This document shows positions 1-9,075 of a DNA stretch of 64,000 nt, in pieces (the stretch's first letter is position 1; every line of letters starts with the position of its first letter). This DNA comes from Patescibacteria group bacterium UBA2135 (GTDB taxonomy: Bacteria > Patescibacteriota > Minisyncoccia > Phycocordibacterales > UBA2135). The stretch lies in assembly GCA_002327685.1 (NCBI GenBank), contig DCXN01000003.1, positions 23,095 to 87,094 on the forward strand. Direction: 5' to 3'. The notes beneath the pieces were generated by a model. The model saw nothing but the letters and a program-made list of their open reading frames with translations, ran no database searches and was not told the origin of the DNA. The translations under genes and the position numbers were made by a program.

Positions 1-777
1 GCTTTCAATGTCTTCAGCACCTTCAGCATCTTTAACGTCTTCAACAATCTCAATCCGCGCATCTGCCTGCATATCCACCCTCCCCTCCTCACCCTCCAAT
101 TCAAGAATCTCTTTACTATACGTCAACCACGCGTTGATAAATTCATCAAATTCAGCAAAATCCTCAAAATATTCAGGGAAAAATTCTTTAGCGTTACTGA
201 CAATAGCGCCCTCCGGACGTACTTTCCCGATGAAATCCAAATAGCTTGAATAGTCATAATGCAAAAGCTGTGTGCGAGCTTCTTGCAGATTTTGAATACC
301 TTTTTCTTTCCATGTTGAGTCAACTAGTTTCACCGGATTTAAATGAATATATGCAAAAAGATATCTCAAGTAATTATCGTGGATGGCGCGTTTTGACTTA
401 AATCTGCCCTCAAACAACGTACCAGAACGTTCATATTTCGTATTGAAGTACATTGAATACGCCGTCATCAATTTTTGCATGAATCGTGAAATACCGTTTG
501 GCTGTATTTGTCTTATGAGAATGTGAAAATGATTGGGCATCAAGCAATACGCGCCAATCGCCACAAGAGGTTTTCGTCGTGAAAACATTTTAAGCAATTC
601 AGAAAAAGAAAGCGTTCTTAGAACTTCCATCCTAATTTCACTTTCACCATTACACACATACAATAAACGCATAAAACGATCATAATCTTCCCTTTTGAGA
701 AAAATATCACGCTTATCAACACCTCTATTATAGAGATGATAAAATTCATTTTCTGCAAATTGTTCTTTACGAGCCAT
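1..777 (-). CDS. Y1 (IS200/REP-associated) transposase, partial
   Basis: Reading the minus strand from the ATG at 777 gives an open frame that runs off the left edge, with 259 codons visible. The N-terminus (MARKEQFAENEFYHLYNRGV) and the HUH motif PNHFHIL (near residue 83) match the Y1 single-strand transposase family, as do the following YSMYFN and RSGTLFEGRFKS segments. The family cuts and joins single-stranded DNA at hairpins through a tyrosine. The visible C-terminus is acidic and repetitive (EDVKDAEGAED), which is not needed for catalysis and looks like a lineage-specific tail. The gene lies next to GC-rich palindromes at 849-917 related to a dispersed repeat family in this window, so a RAYT-like role is plausible. 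The family call is firm; the role in spreading the repeats is inference. Confidence 0.88.
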   Translation of the reverse strand, partial: MARKEQFAENEFYHLYNRGVDKRDIFLKREDYDRFMRLLYVCNGESEIRMEVLRTLSFSELLKMFSRRKPLVAIGAYCLMPNHFHILIRQIQPNGISRFMQKLMTAYSMYFNTKYERSGTLFEGRFKSKRAIHDNYLRYLFAYIHLNPVKLVDSTWKEKGIQNLQEARTQLLHYDYSSYLDFIGKVRPEGAIVSNAKEFFPEYFEDFAEFDEFINAWLTYSKEILELEGEEGRVDMQADARIEIVEDVKDAEGAEDIES

Positions 778-848
778 ATGTTTGAAAATTACGCTTAATT
801 ACATCATTGTGTTTAATTACATGATTCTATCTTACAAGCACCACCCCC

Positions 849-917
849 GCAAGGCCCGGCCTTGCAAGTTATCCACAGGTTATCCCCCAAAAACCTCTCT
901 CAAGGCCGGGCCTTGCA
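849..917. repeat. Pair of GC-rich palindromes flanking a DnaA-box-like site
   Basis: A perfect palindrome GCAAGGCCCGGCCTTGC lies at 849-865 and a second, CAAGGCCGGGCCTTG, at 901-915, with TTATCCACA between them. The arms resemble the outer arms of the dispersed repeat found at 10.8, 14.8, 31.8, 56.3 and 58.2 kb. Another relative lies at 4799-4817. Confidence 0.7.
869..877 (+). promoter_or_regulatory. Perfect DnaA-box match
   Basis: The nonamer TTATCCACA matches the consensus DnaA box exactly and lies in an intergenic repeat. Function is inferred from sequence only. Confidence 0.4.
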
Positions 918-933
918 GAAAATCATCCACTCA

Positions 934-966
934 AAAACCGCCTCACTTATTAGCAAGGCGGTTTTT
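934..966 (-). terminator. Intrinsic terminator of the PG-binding protein gene
   Basis: Arms AAAAACCGCC (934-943) and GGCGGTTTTT (957-966) form a hairpin 37 bp past the stop of the gene ending at 1003. It ends in a T-run on both strands and so could work in both directions. Confidence 0.75.
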
Positions 967-1002
967 AATGATTTGCTTTATCTTCGTATTAGCTTCTTTT
1001 CT

Positions 1003-2313
1003 TTATTGCGAAAGCAAAGTTTGCAGTTGCGCCTGAAGTTCTTCTACTTGCTTCAAAGCGTCCTGAATACTCTGCTGAAGCACTGCGCGTTCTGCAGTCT
1101 CCCCGCTTGTTGCCGGAGTTGTCGGCACAACCGGAGCTGTTGGAGTGGTCGGCACAGTAGTACCGCTAAACACTTCCTGCAGTTTCGCCCGTGTCTTAGG
1201 ACCAACATACCCATATCCCACATCTCCCGAGCTAGCAACACCATATTTCACTTGGAATTTCTGCACGGCCTTTTCAGTCAAAGAGCCAAAGAATTCTGTT
1301 TCACTGCCCGCCGAACCAACACCTGAAGCCGCAATACTCGTATCAGGATCAGAGTTCAGAAGTTGTTGAAGTCGTTTGATATTAGTAGATGACATACCGC
1401 GACTCATTCCTGTACTAAACACCGGAGAAACTACTGACGCAACTGGACTTGGCGTTGCAACAGATGGCGCCACTGGTGTTACTCCTGTTGAGAACACTGT
1501 GAACAATTTCGCCCGCGTTGCAGGACCAACAAGTCCGTATCCGGTTGTTTCTGGCGTACCAGATGAAGCAAGACCATATTTCGCTTGAAATTTCTTGACG
1601 GCCGCTTCAGTCAAAGAGCCATAATAATTTGTTTCTTTTCCTGGAGAACCAACACCTGAAGCCGCAATGCGCGTGTCAGGATCAGAGTTCAGAAGTTGTT
1701 GAAGTTGCTTAATGTCAGCAGATGACATTCCTTTCTTCATCGTGCTCGTAAAGACAGGAGCAACTGATATCACAACTGGCGTTACTGTTGGCGTAGTTGC
1801 AGTCGGAACTGCCACAGCTGTAGCAGCTGCAGTAGTTGCAGGAGGAGTATATCCTCCTCCTCCACCACCGCCGCCTCCTCCACCGCCAGAGACACCACCA
1901 CCACCAGTATTACATGTACCAGAAGATGCTGGTGTGACCGTAACAGTTATCGTACCCGTTCCACTTGGCGGACCCTTCAGGATTAGGACAGAACTTGATG
2001 AGCCGCATTCAAAAGATTCCATTTGGGCAGCTGGGCTAACAGTAAACGTCCTTCGGTTGGTTGAAGTGATTGACATCCCAGAACCGGTTGGCATATCAAC
2101 AGTAAAATTACCTGAATTTACCGTAATTGATTCTGCACCTGATTCCTTGACTGTAACAGTCTCGCCATTAGCAGTAATTTCTGTTCCTATATTGAGGAGC
2201 ACAGTATCATACGCGGCAAATGTGAGAAGCGGCAGGAAAAGAAAGCTTACCAAGAATACTACGAGGGCATATAGCCACGATTTATCTGAATTGACTTGAG
2301 AATAAACTTTCAT
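1003..2313 (-). CDS. Secreted protein with two peptidoglycan-binding repeats
   Basis: The 436-residue protein begins with a short basic segment and a hydrophobic anchor (residues about 15-34, LYALVVFLVSFLFLPLLTFA). A beta-rich region follows, then a Gly-rich linker (about 138-152), then two PG_binding_1-type repeats (about 195-270 and 302-378). Each repeat contains LQQLLNSDPDT, FGSLTE or YGSLTE, and VGP-TRAKL. The C-terminus is a short coiled coil ending in ELQAQLQTLLSQ. It probably sits outside the membrane, attached to peptidoglycan. The two repeats are very similar in DNA as well as protein, which suggests recent internal duplication. I do not recognise an enzymatic domain. It is separated by 44 bp from the next surface protein gene upstream. 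Confidence 0.85.
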   Translation of the reverse strand: MKVYSQVNSDKSWLYALVVFLVSFLFLPLLTFAAYDTVLLNIGTEITANGETVTVKESGAESITVNSGNFTVDMPTGSGMSITSTNRRTFTVSPAAQMESFECGSSSSVLILKGPPSGTGTITVTVTPASSGTCNTGGGGVSGGGGGGGGGGGGYTPPATTAAATAVAVPTATTPTVTPVVISVAPVFTSTMKKGMSSADIKQLQQLLNSDPDTRIAASGVGSPGKETNYYGSLTEAAVKKFQAKYGLASSGTPETTGYGLVGPATRAKLFTVFSTGVTPVAPSVATPSPVASVVSPVFSTGMSRGMSSTNIKRLQQLLNSDPDTSIAASGVGSAGSETEFFGSLTEKAVQKFQVKYGVASSGDVGYGYVGPKTRAKLQEVFSGTTVPTTPTAPVVPTTPATSGETAERAVLQQSIQDALKQVEELQAQLQTLLSQ

Positions 2314-2357
2314 GAGATTAATAAATGATTAATTAACAAAAGTAAACGATGGAAACT

Positions 2358-3551
2358 TTACGGAGTTTCACACAAACCTGCCTCTATGACAAGGTCAAAG
2401 AAATTATCTGTTTGAGAAGCGGGGGTAGTGGTTGCATAGATCCTTACTACCGCACCGTCAGTTGTTCTCATTTGAATACAAGTTCCAGTATTTGCTGCCC
2501 CAGCGTGGAGGCGCAATGTCGTCGTTCCAACAGTACCACCGGCAGAAATGTCACCGTTTACCCCAAGTTTCGCGCCGATATCAGGAGTTGAGGTTCCTAC
2601 ACCAAGCATGCTACCAAAAGTATTACCACCAAGGGTTGTTGTCGCAAATGTGTCAGCAATTGAAACAGTTGTCGTCGCGTATCCCGCAACATCAAATGAT
2701 AATCCTCTTACTGTAAACGCATTTGACGTCGTCGCGTTGCCAGTAATAATAATCGCATCTCCCACAGCATCACCGAGGGTAACCGCACCATTTAACGTGG
2801 TGTTACCAGTAACGGTTAAAGTACCTTCTGTTTGAATATTACCTGTTGAACCTGAAGTAGTCGCGTATCCGGAAACAACAAGAGCATCAGCGACAAGAGC
2901 AGTTGTTGACAGCATAGTGGTAGAGGCATTCCCTATTGTATCAATAGAAAACACTTCAGTTTGTAAATAATTGTACGCGTTCAAGAGATTCCCACCGTAT
3001 GCACCCTTTCCCATAATGACAAGTGGCACAGATGCTGATGTTGTCGCGTTCACATGCAAAATTGCATTTCCACTATCAACTTCTGTAACAGGAAGAGTTG
3101 ATGTTCCAAGCGCCATGTAGCCAGTTGCAATGGTATTAAACCGAACCCCCCTAGAAGCGCCGAGAACGAGTCCCTCGCTTGATGTGGTAGACGCAACAGT
3201 TCTCCAATCCACCCCATCATAAACTTTGATGACACGGTCATCGCTATCAAAGAAAATTGCGCCTGTTGCATCAGCCGTTGGATTTGCAGCTTGTGACAAA
3301 AGAGTAACCTGGTCATAGAAAAATGCCTTACCGGTTACAGCAAGAGTACTAGTTGCAAATACACTTCCAGCTGTTGTCACATCTCCGGTTAACGTTGATG
3401 CGCCGCTAACGGTTAACGTTCCGCCAGTGTTAATGTTTGTACTGATAGTTGTCGCACCATTTACCATTATTGCGACAAATGCAAATGAAATAACGACCGC
3501 GAGTAATACTGAATAGAAATTTCTATTCGTTAATAATTTTCCCATACTCAT
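2358..3551 (-). CDS. Repeat-rich secreted surface protein of unknown function
   Basis: The 397-residue protein has one N-terminal membrane/signal segment (about residues 12-32), followed by Thr/Ser/Gly-rich beta repeats such as GGTLTVSGASTLTGDVT and TTSGSTGNIQTEGTLTVTGN. A segment reading FFDSDDRVIKVYDGVDWRTV resembles modules found in phage tail proteins and bacterial surface proteins. The composition and repeats suggest a beta-helix or fibre outside the cell. The start could be M1 or M3 (MGKLL); no clear ribosome-binding site decides. It lies in a block of four surface or membrane genes read in the same direction. No specific function can be given. Confidence 0.75.
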   Translation of the reverse strand: MSMGKLLTNRNFYSVLLAVVISFAFVAIMVNGATTISTNINTGGTLTVSGASTLTGDVTTAGSVFATSTLAVTGKAFFYDQVTLLSQAANPTADATGAIFFDSDDRVIKVYDGVDWRTVASTTSSEGLVLGASRGVRFNTIATGYMALGTSTLPVTEVDSGNAILHVNATTSASVPLVIMGKGAYGGNLLNAYNYLQTEVFSIDTIGNASTTMLSTTALVADALVVSGYATTSGSTGNIQTEGTLTVTGNTTLNGAVTLGDAVGDAIIITGNATTSNAFTVRGLSFDVAGYATTTVSIADTFATTTLGGNTFGSMLGVGTSTPDIGAKLGVNGDISAGGTVGTTTLRLHAGAANTGTCIQMRTTDGAVVRIYATTTPASQTDNFFDLVIEAGLCETP

Positions 3552-3738
3552 AATGTAACTTTTGAACGCCCAGAAGCGTTCTTAATATTAGAAAGCTAAT
3601 AATAACTAATAAAAAAGACCTTTAAATTAAGTGACCAATTACTACAGTAAGGAACGCACATATCTTTTAAAAAAGATATACGCACAGATTACTTCTCATT
3701 ATTATATAATCTTACTGTAAAGACTCCTAAAAAAACAC

Positions 3739-3747
3739 TGTGGATAA
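3739..3747 (-). promoter_or_regulatory. Perfect DnaA-box match
   Basis: TGTGGATAA on the plus strand is TTATCCACA on the minus strand. It lies in the 499-bp spacer 3552-4050. Confidence 0.4.
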
Positions 3748-3765
3748 CTTCCAAAAATTAGGGAG

Positions 3766-3787
3766 TCCTCCGACCCGAGTCGGAGGA
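3766..3787. repeat. Short perfect hairpin
   Basis: Arms TCCTCCGAC and GTCGGAGGA (9 bp) are separated by 4 bases, directly before the larger inverted repeat at 3806-3939. Confidence 0.5.
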
Positions 3788-3805
3788 TGACCATAATTTT
3801 TGCGA

Positions 3806-3939
3806 ACCCCCACACCTTTCAAACCGTTGTTTTGCGAAGCAATATCACTATAATTTGAAAAACCAACTTCGTGAGCTATTTTGGCACAGAGCGTTTTTTA
3901 ACAGCAAAACGAAAGCTACGGTTTGAAAGGTGTGGGGGT
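3806..3939. repeat. Long inverted repeat with 21-bp perfect arms
   Basis: The 21-bp arms at 3806-3826 and 3919-3939 are perfectly complementary, and inner GTTTTGC/GCAAAAC segments extend the pairing. The interior also holds CGAAG/CTTCG pairing. This element fills most of the 3552-4050 spacer; the rest is AT-rich with no gene seen. Confidence 0.7.
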
Positions 3940-4000
3940 AATAAAAACATAGCCGCTTCACTCCTTATCTTTATTAGCTTTCGTGCTTTCTACTCATAGC

Positions 4001-4035
4001 AAAAGCACCCCGCCTTACACAGGCGGGGTGCTTTT
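4001..4035 (-). terminator. Intrinsic terminator of the TPR protein gene
   Basis: 14-bp arms AAAAGCACCCCGCC and GGCGGGGTGCTTTT lie 16 bp past the stop of the gene ending at 4051. A T-run follows on the minus strand. Confidence 0.8.
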
Positions 4036-4050
4036 GTAAAAGTCTAAACG

Positions 4051-4746
4051 TCAATGGTCAATGGTTGCGCGTAGCGCAGCTTTAAGCATTTCATCATCCG
4101 GAATCTCTGAAATCCCTTTTTCAAGTATACTCTTCGCTTTTTCAGTGCTATCCATCACTTCCACATAAAAATCAGCTATTTGCACATAAAGATACGGCAA
4201 TTTTGGGTCATTTTCAAGCGCTTTCAGGTAGTTTTCCTCCGCAAGAACCGGATTTTGAAGATAATAACCATACAAAACACCTAGATTGCCAAACGATAGT
4301 GAGTTTTGTGGCCGTATAGCACCTGCGTATTCCCAAACTTGCCGCGCTCCTTCGTAATCTTCAATAGATTTGCGCAAAAGACCCAAACCAAGCCATTGAT
4401 TAAACAAATCAGCGTCTTGCCTCAAAAGTGCAATAATATTCTCTATTTTGTTGGTTATTTCCTCTTTCTGCTCCAAAGAATATGAATCTGGGATAATGAT
4501 CCCCCCATCTAAATCTGGTATGTTAGGCAAAATAACCGCATCGCCTCCATCTTCCGCCCCCACTTCAACAATTTCCACCACTGCATCTTCCACTTCTTCC
4601 ACTAACGTGTTAACAGGTTGCTCTTCAGATAATACTGACGTAGCAACAAAGTCATCTCTCACCATCAGGTCAGTATATATAAAGTAGCCAATAAAACCTC
4701 CTAAAGTAAGCACAATAAGTGCTATAAATATGTTGTTTTTGTTCAT
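4051..4746 (-). CDS. Membrane-anchored TPR protein
   Basis: The protein has 231 residues from the chosen ATG at 4746 (MNKNNIFIALIV). An N-terminal transmembrane helix (about residues 5-24) is followed by an acidic, Val/Glu-rich linker (about 35-75). Two to three TPR-like helical repeats come next, for example NQWLGLGLLRKSIEDYEGA, NPVLAEENYLKALENDPK and STEKAKSILEKGISEIPDD. Such proteins act as protein-protein scaffolds. The start was chosen because TATAAT (4756-4761) lies 9 nt upstream with TTGCGT 16 nt further, which fits a leaderless message starting at this ATG. An earlier in-frame ATG at 4755 abuts the -10 box. The partner is unknown. Confidence 0.75.
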   Translation of the reverse strand: MNKNNIFIALIVLTLGGFIGYFIYTDLMVRDDFVATSVLSEEQPVNTLVEEVEDAVVEIVEVGAEDGGDAVILPNIPDLDGGIIIPDSYSLEQKEEITNKIENIIALLRQDADLFNQWLGLGLLRKSIEDYEGARQVWEYAGAIRPQNSLSFGNLGVLYGYYLQNPVLAEENYLKALENDPKLPYLYVQIADFYVEVMDSTEKAKSILEKGISEIPDDEMLKAALRATIDH

Positions 4747-4755
4747 GTTAAACAT

Positions 4756-4783
4756 ATTATACCTAACAAATTGATTTACGCAA
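4756..4783 (-). promoter_or_regulatory. Promoter placing the TPR gene start at the 5' end
   Basis: The -10 TATAAT is at 4756-4761 and the -35-like TTGCGT is 16 bp upstream (4778-4783). The expected start of transcription falls 1-2 nt before the ATG at 4746. Confidence 0.5.
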
Positions 4784-4795
4784 CACTCATACTCA

Positions 4796-4950
4796 CCCCG
4801 CAAGGCCCGGCCTTACATGGGGATAACCTGTGGATAGTGCCCGGTCTTCGCATTGCTTCGCGTCCCTAGGCAACTTCGTGCCGGGATCCCGGCGGTAATG
4901 CCGTCTAGGGATTACCATTCGCATCATTTCGCATGGTATATTCGCACCGA
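4796..4950. repeat. Composite palindromic spacer with TTCGCAT words
   Basis: The spacer contains GCAAGGCCCGGCCTTAC (4800-4816), related to 849-865, and a near DnaA box (TGTGGATAG, 4829-4837). A nested palindrome around GCCGGGATCCCGGC sits inside CCCTAG/CTAGGG arms, followed by repeated TTCGCAT words. No gene is seen. Confidence 0.55.
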
Positions 4951-4995
4951 TTCGCATTACCCGTTCACGTTCTTGCGCTTATCATAAATACACAC

Positions 4996-5023
4996 AAAAA
5001 ATCCCCCGTGAGGGGGATTTTTT
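4996..5023 (-). terminator. Intrinsic terminator of the large surface protein gene
   Basis: 12-bp arms AAAAAATCCCCC and GGGGGATTTTTT lie about 60 bp past the stop at 5085. Confidence 0.8.
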
Positions 5024-5084
5024 GTGACTCTCCACATCATCTCTTTAGATAAGAGGTGGATCACAAGATAGCCATTTTTAGATT

Positions 5085-8000
5085 TTAGTGAATAAAGACT
5101 CTGTTTGGCAAATCTTGACCAACTGTTGGGAATCCAGGAAGTCCGTAACTGTTTGTCCAGTCAGTCGTCTGATTTGAAGCCGCTGCTGCTGAAATTGTCG
5201 TCGTTGAGTTCGGAGACCATACAAATCGGTCAGTCGTTGACGCACTGTTAAGCACATCATCAACACAACTCATGTGATTATCGTTATTGAACCAACATGT
5301 CTCTCCTACTCCTGAAGGCTCAGCAGTGTCAGTAAGCAACCTAATACTTAACGTTTCAGTGCTACCCGAAGTAAGTGTAGTTATTGTGTCTGCGCGCAAT
5401 GCATATGTCTTTGAAGTTCCTGCTTGAACGATTCGGTCTGGGGCAGTCGGATCAAAGATAATCTTCAATTTCTCCTGCGCGCCAGCACCGGCTATAGCCG
5501 AAGTTGATGTTGCTACAGTCGTTCCGTTTAAGCTTCCTGATGGGCCGCGAAGTTGGAATCCAGAAATCCCAGACAATCCAACAACGCCCACGTTAAATGA
5601 CATTGAGTGCAATGTCACGTCACGCCCCGAAGCAGCAGTTAGCTTAACTTTGTAGAGGTCTGTTCCTGCAGAAAGAGCAGTAGTAGTGGTAACGTCTTCA
5701 ATAGTAATCAAGCCGCGGTAAATCTTCGTTGCATTTGACGCTGTATCACTGCTTGAGCCACTAATTGTTACCCCTGAATCAGCGCCGGTCGCGTAGTTAC
5801 CATTAAGACCATTGTTGCTTCCGTCATAGTCAACCGAGATTACTGCGCCGAACGCGCCTACAGAGCTGTTTGTGTCTTGCGGTGTAAAGTCACCCTTAAC
5901 CGTCAACACAACAGACTCAGATTTCGGAACATGAACCGCAGTCGACAGTGTTGATGTCGCATAGTCAAGGTTCGTGCCCAAACCAAATTGTCCTTCACCA
6001 ACCTTGGTACTTCCCTTCCAGATTGACACTTTTTGGTTAAGGAGGTCATTTGTCGTGTTAGATGCAGTGTTGCCTAACTGAAGCGCGATTCCTTTAATGT
6101 CAATGTCTTCCTGTGCACCCGCGTCAAATCTGTATTTCGCCAAGACAACATCTGTTGCTCCGGCTTGCGCCGCTTTGAAGAGAACTGACGTGTCGTTTGC
6201 AACCGTGTATGAACCACTTGCGGCCGCAGTCATCACCTGACCATTCGCGTCAGTAAATGACTCATTAATTGTCTGGCCAGATGTAACTCCTGATGCACCA
6301 GTGTACGATGCGTCGCCATCAATACCCCACCAATACAGCGCAGTAACACCAGTCTTGATGTTACATCGGAGAGACAGTGTCTTTGAAGTTCCCTTTGGAA
6401 GGACAAGGCCTGTCCCATCAAATGTAATTGTTGTTGAAGACGCTGTGCCATCCGTTGCCGGGTTTTTCACATTTGAACCAGTTGTCAATGATGTTGCATT
6501 TGTCGCAGTACCATCATAGAGCTGACAGTTGGTAAGGTCAGTTCGCGTACCACTTGTGGAATAATACAGCGGAATAGTGGTAACTCTAATGTCCTCACCT
6601 GACTGCGTTACATCAAAGATGTAGCGAGCAAATTCAAACTGTGTTGCTCCCGCAATAACAGTTCGCGCAGTCGGCTGTGCTGAAACAGATACCGCAAACG
6701 TTCCGGCTTTCACTGTCTGTGATGAACCAGATACCGCCGATGCCGGCGCCGGTGTAATTGTATTTCCGGTTACCTGTCCGGTTACTGTGGTGAAGTCTGA
6801 ACTTGGTGTCGTTGATGCCGCGATTGTATTATCAGACACGAAATCGGTGCCCAACTTTGCCTTCAAGATTGCATTAGTAACACCAACTGGGAATGTCACA
6901 GTATCGGTAAGTGTTATTGTCCCGTTATTTGCAGTTGCTCCTGCGCCATCTACTGGTCCTGCAAGCACCGAGCCATTTTCGTCAACCAAAGTGACATTTG
7001 TAACATCCGCCAATCCAAGTGCAGCTGCGCTACCTGTCAAGGTGACGTTAAACGCCATGGACGCAACTGAAATTGGTTCACCCTTTACGTCAATGGTAAA
7101 CCCTGCAATTGGCTGGTCACTCAAGTTTATCGCTACGTTTTGCGCGGGTACTCCCACAGTCCATGAAGATACGTTCAAGGTTCCTGCAGAAATAGTAACC
7201 TGTGCCGCGTCGTAATATGGATTGTTCGAGTTGTTCACGTCAGCGCCATCTGCTGCTGCTGCTGTTCCATCAAATGGTAGTAGGACACCGAATCCATAAG
7301 TATTTCCAACCAAATGAATGTCAGTACGCCGTTCAACATCAAAGTCAACTGTTCGATTTGACCCATCAATAAGGTCAGCTCTCACAGAAACATCCTTTGA
7401 AAATCCTTTCTTAATCTCTAAGCCGCCATCAGGGAAGACGGTTGTGTGGAACCGTCCATTTATGACAGTCGGATACTCCACTCCATCAAGCAGTGTAACG
7501 ATATTTGTAAGATCGTCACCTGTTGCTGAACCAGATTGGTACCACCTGATTGACCTAAGAGTTAAGTCTTCGGCTGATCCTGCAGTTAACTTAACACCTG
7601 AGAATATGTAGTTGGTAACGCCAACCTCTTTGGTCTGATTCGCGCCAGGATCAAGTGCACCACGCTGTATCGTAACCGATCCAATGGAAAGCGATGAGTT
7701 CACCGTGTGATTCGCACCAGCAATTGGAAGTGTTCCATAAACTGTTGCCGCGGTATTGACCGCAATGACTGCAAGTGCTGGAACTTCTCCCGCCTCACCT
7801 GAAAGGTTTGAAGCAGTATCCATGTTTCCACCAATGATCACTGTTTTTGTTGTCCCCGCGGGAATAGTGAAGTCTACTCCAATAGTTGCTTGATGAGATG
7901 AATTCAGTGTTTTTTCAATACCGATCAACGTTCCATCATCATTCATAAGGACAATACCGACGAATGAAGTGTCAGAAGCAATGCCCCGCCGCTCAACAAC

Positions 8001-8708
8001 CAAACTGTTGACGACAACATCGCCGTCAGCGCTTGCGGTCAAGTCAACTTTGGTAAACGGCACTCGTGTTGCGCTTCCCGGCGCAAGTGAGTTTGCCGGC
8101 TGATTTGCTGACGCAGAAACCGTCAAGCCGCTACCAAGTGGTACAACCACTGGTGTAGTCGGCGTTGTAGGTGTCGTTGGCGTTGTAGGCGTAGCAACCG
8201 CTACAGAACAAAGATCATTTGCTTTCGCGCGTGACATTGTTCCGAAGTATCCGGTACCTGCCGAAAGGCCAATAGGTGTCAGAACTTCTGAAGCATACTT
8301 GTTCTGCCATTTTACAACTCCAGTTTTGGTGATTGAACCAAAGTATGATGTTTCATTTCCTGGAGATCCAGCTCCACTTGAACCAAGCGAGGTCGTAGAA
8401 TCTGAATTCAAGAACTGTTGAAGTTTCATAACATCATCTCCAGAGCTACCAGATGTCAGACTGCGAGTCCATGTGTACGGACACACACCCGCACCGACTG
8501 TTGCTGTTGTGCCTCCTCCGATTGAAGTAATCTGCGCTTGCAGTGCCGCAATCGTATCAAGCAAACTTTGAATTTGTGCTTGAAGTGATTCAACGGTTTG
8601 TGCTGATGCTTTACCTGGTGCCACCGCTACGAAAGCAGTTGCAAAAAGCAAAACCGCAATAACCAAACCGATGATTTTGACAGTTTTAGATGAAATAATA
8701 GTACTCAT
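5085..8708 (-). CDS. Large secreted S-layer-like protein with PG-binding domain
   Basis: The 1207-residue protein has a signal/anchor segment (about residues 10-36, ending near GKASA). A coiled coil follows (VESLQAQIQSLLDTIAALQA, about 39-60), then one PG_binding_1-type domain (about 75-170, LQQFLNSDSTT, YFGSITK, YFGTMSRAKA). A TPTTPTTP linker leads to about 1000 residues of Thr/Ser/Gly/Ala-rich beta-sandwich-like repeats. This arrangement matches putative S-layer or major cell-surface proteins of Parcubacteria, which may bind peptidoglycan through the first domain. It is the largest gene of the surface block. No protease or lytic motif was seen. Surface location is well supported; the S-layer role is inference. 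Confidence 0.82.
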   Translation of the reverse strand: MSTIISSKTVKIIGLVIAVLLFATAFVAVAPGKASAQTVESLQAQIQSLLDTIAALQAQITSIGGGTTATVGAGVCPYTWTRSLTSGSSGDDVMKLQQFLNSDSTTSLGSSGAGSPGNETSYFGSITKTGVVKWQNKYASEVLTPIGLSAGTGYFGTMSRAKANDLCSVAVATPTTPTTPTTPTTPVVVPLGSGLTVSASANQPANSLAPGSATRVPFTKVDLTASADGDVVVNSLVVERRGIASDTSFVGIVLMNDDGTLIGIEKTLNSSHQATIGVDFTIPAGTTKTVIIGGNMDTASNLSGEAGEVPALAVIAVNTAATVYGTLPIAGANHTVNSSLSIGSVTIQRGALDPGANQTKEVGVTNYIFSGVKLTAGSAEDLTLRSIRWYQSGSATGDDLTNIVTLLDGVEYPTVINGRFHTTVFPDGGLEIKKGFSKDVSVRADLIDGSNRTVDFDVERRTDIHLVGNTYGFGVLLPFDGTAAAADGADVNNSNNPYYDAAQVTISAGTLNVSSWTVGVPAQNVAINLSDQPIAGFTIDVKGEPISVASMAFNVTLTGSAAALGLADVTNVTLVDENGSVLAGPVDGAGATANNGTITLTDTVTFPVGVTNAILKAKLGTDFVSDNTIAASTTPSSDFTTVTGQVTGNTITPAPASAVSGSSQTVKAGTFAVSVSAQPTARTVIAGATQFEFARYIFDVTQSGEDIRVTTIPLYYSTSGTRTDLTNCQLYDGTATNATSLTTGSNVKNPATDGTASSTTITFDGTGLVLPKGTSKTLSLRCNIKTGVTALYWWGIDGDASYTGASGVTSGQTINESFTDANGQVMTAAASGSYTVANDTSVLFKAAQAGATDVVLAKYRFDAGAQEDIDIKGIALQLGNTASNTTNDLLNQKVSIWKGSTKVGEGQFGLGTNLDYATSTLSTAVHVPKSESVVLTVKGDFTPQDTNSSVGAFGAVISVDYDGSNNGLNGNYATGADSGVTISGSSSDTASNATKIYRGLITIEDVTTTTALSAGTDLYKVKLTAASGRDVTLHSMSFNVGVVGLSGISGFQLRGPSGSLNGTTVATSTSAIAGAGAQEKLKIIFDPTAPDRIVQAGTSKTYALRADTITTLTSGSTETLSIRLLTDTAEPSGVGETCWFNNDNHMSCVDDVLNSASTTDRFVWSPNSTTTISAAAASNQTTDWTNSYGLPGFPTVGQDLPNRVFIH

Positions 8709-8879
8709 AGTTTAAGTTGTTTACACATATTACTCAGATTACTTAGTTTAGAGTGATATATGTTTAATACAATTTTTTACTAACAATAAATTAGCTGATA
8801 AAGGGTTTCGAGACATGCTCTAACCCCGCGAATAAACTTGTGAACAAATTCAGTGTTCACAGCAAGATAATAAATTTAA

Positions 8880-8945
8880 AGTGTGAGTTGTGTAAAATGC
8901 GAATGAACATTTTACAACATTTGCACTCTACACAACTCACACAAC
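8880..8945. repeat. Inverted repeat GTGTGAGTTGTGTA
   Basis: Arms GTGTGAGTTGTGTA (about 8881-8894) and TACACAACTCACAC (about 8931-8944) enclose shorter ATTTT-type pairing. It lies in the 1-kb spacer 8709-9715, which holds only hairpins and AT-rich sequence and no convincing gene. Confidence 0.6.
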
Positions 8946-8984
8946 GATATGTATTTCCACTTCGATCACCGCACACAATAAATG

Positions 8985-9075
8985 ATTGGCAATTATAAGC
9001 GACGTAGAGCGAGCGCAATCTAAAAGACGAAACGAAGTGGAGTTTTTCAGATTGCCAAGCCGAGGAGCTTATACA
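8985..9075. repeat. Palindromic element with GACGTAGAGCGAG core
   Basis: Left part GCGACGTAGAGCGAG and GCAATCT pair loosely with AGATTGC and GCCGAGGAGC. The same outer words, GACGTAGAGCGAG and GCCGAGGAG, bound the composite repeats at 10790-10895 and 56248-56421. Confidence 0.6.

Noticed and set aside
5085..8708. Plus-strand open frames opposite the large surface protein
   Set aside because: They are shadows of a Thr/Ser-rich gene on the other strand, without start signals.
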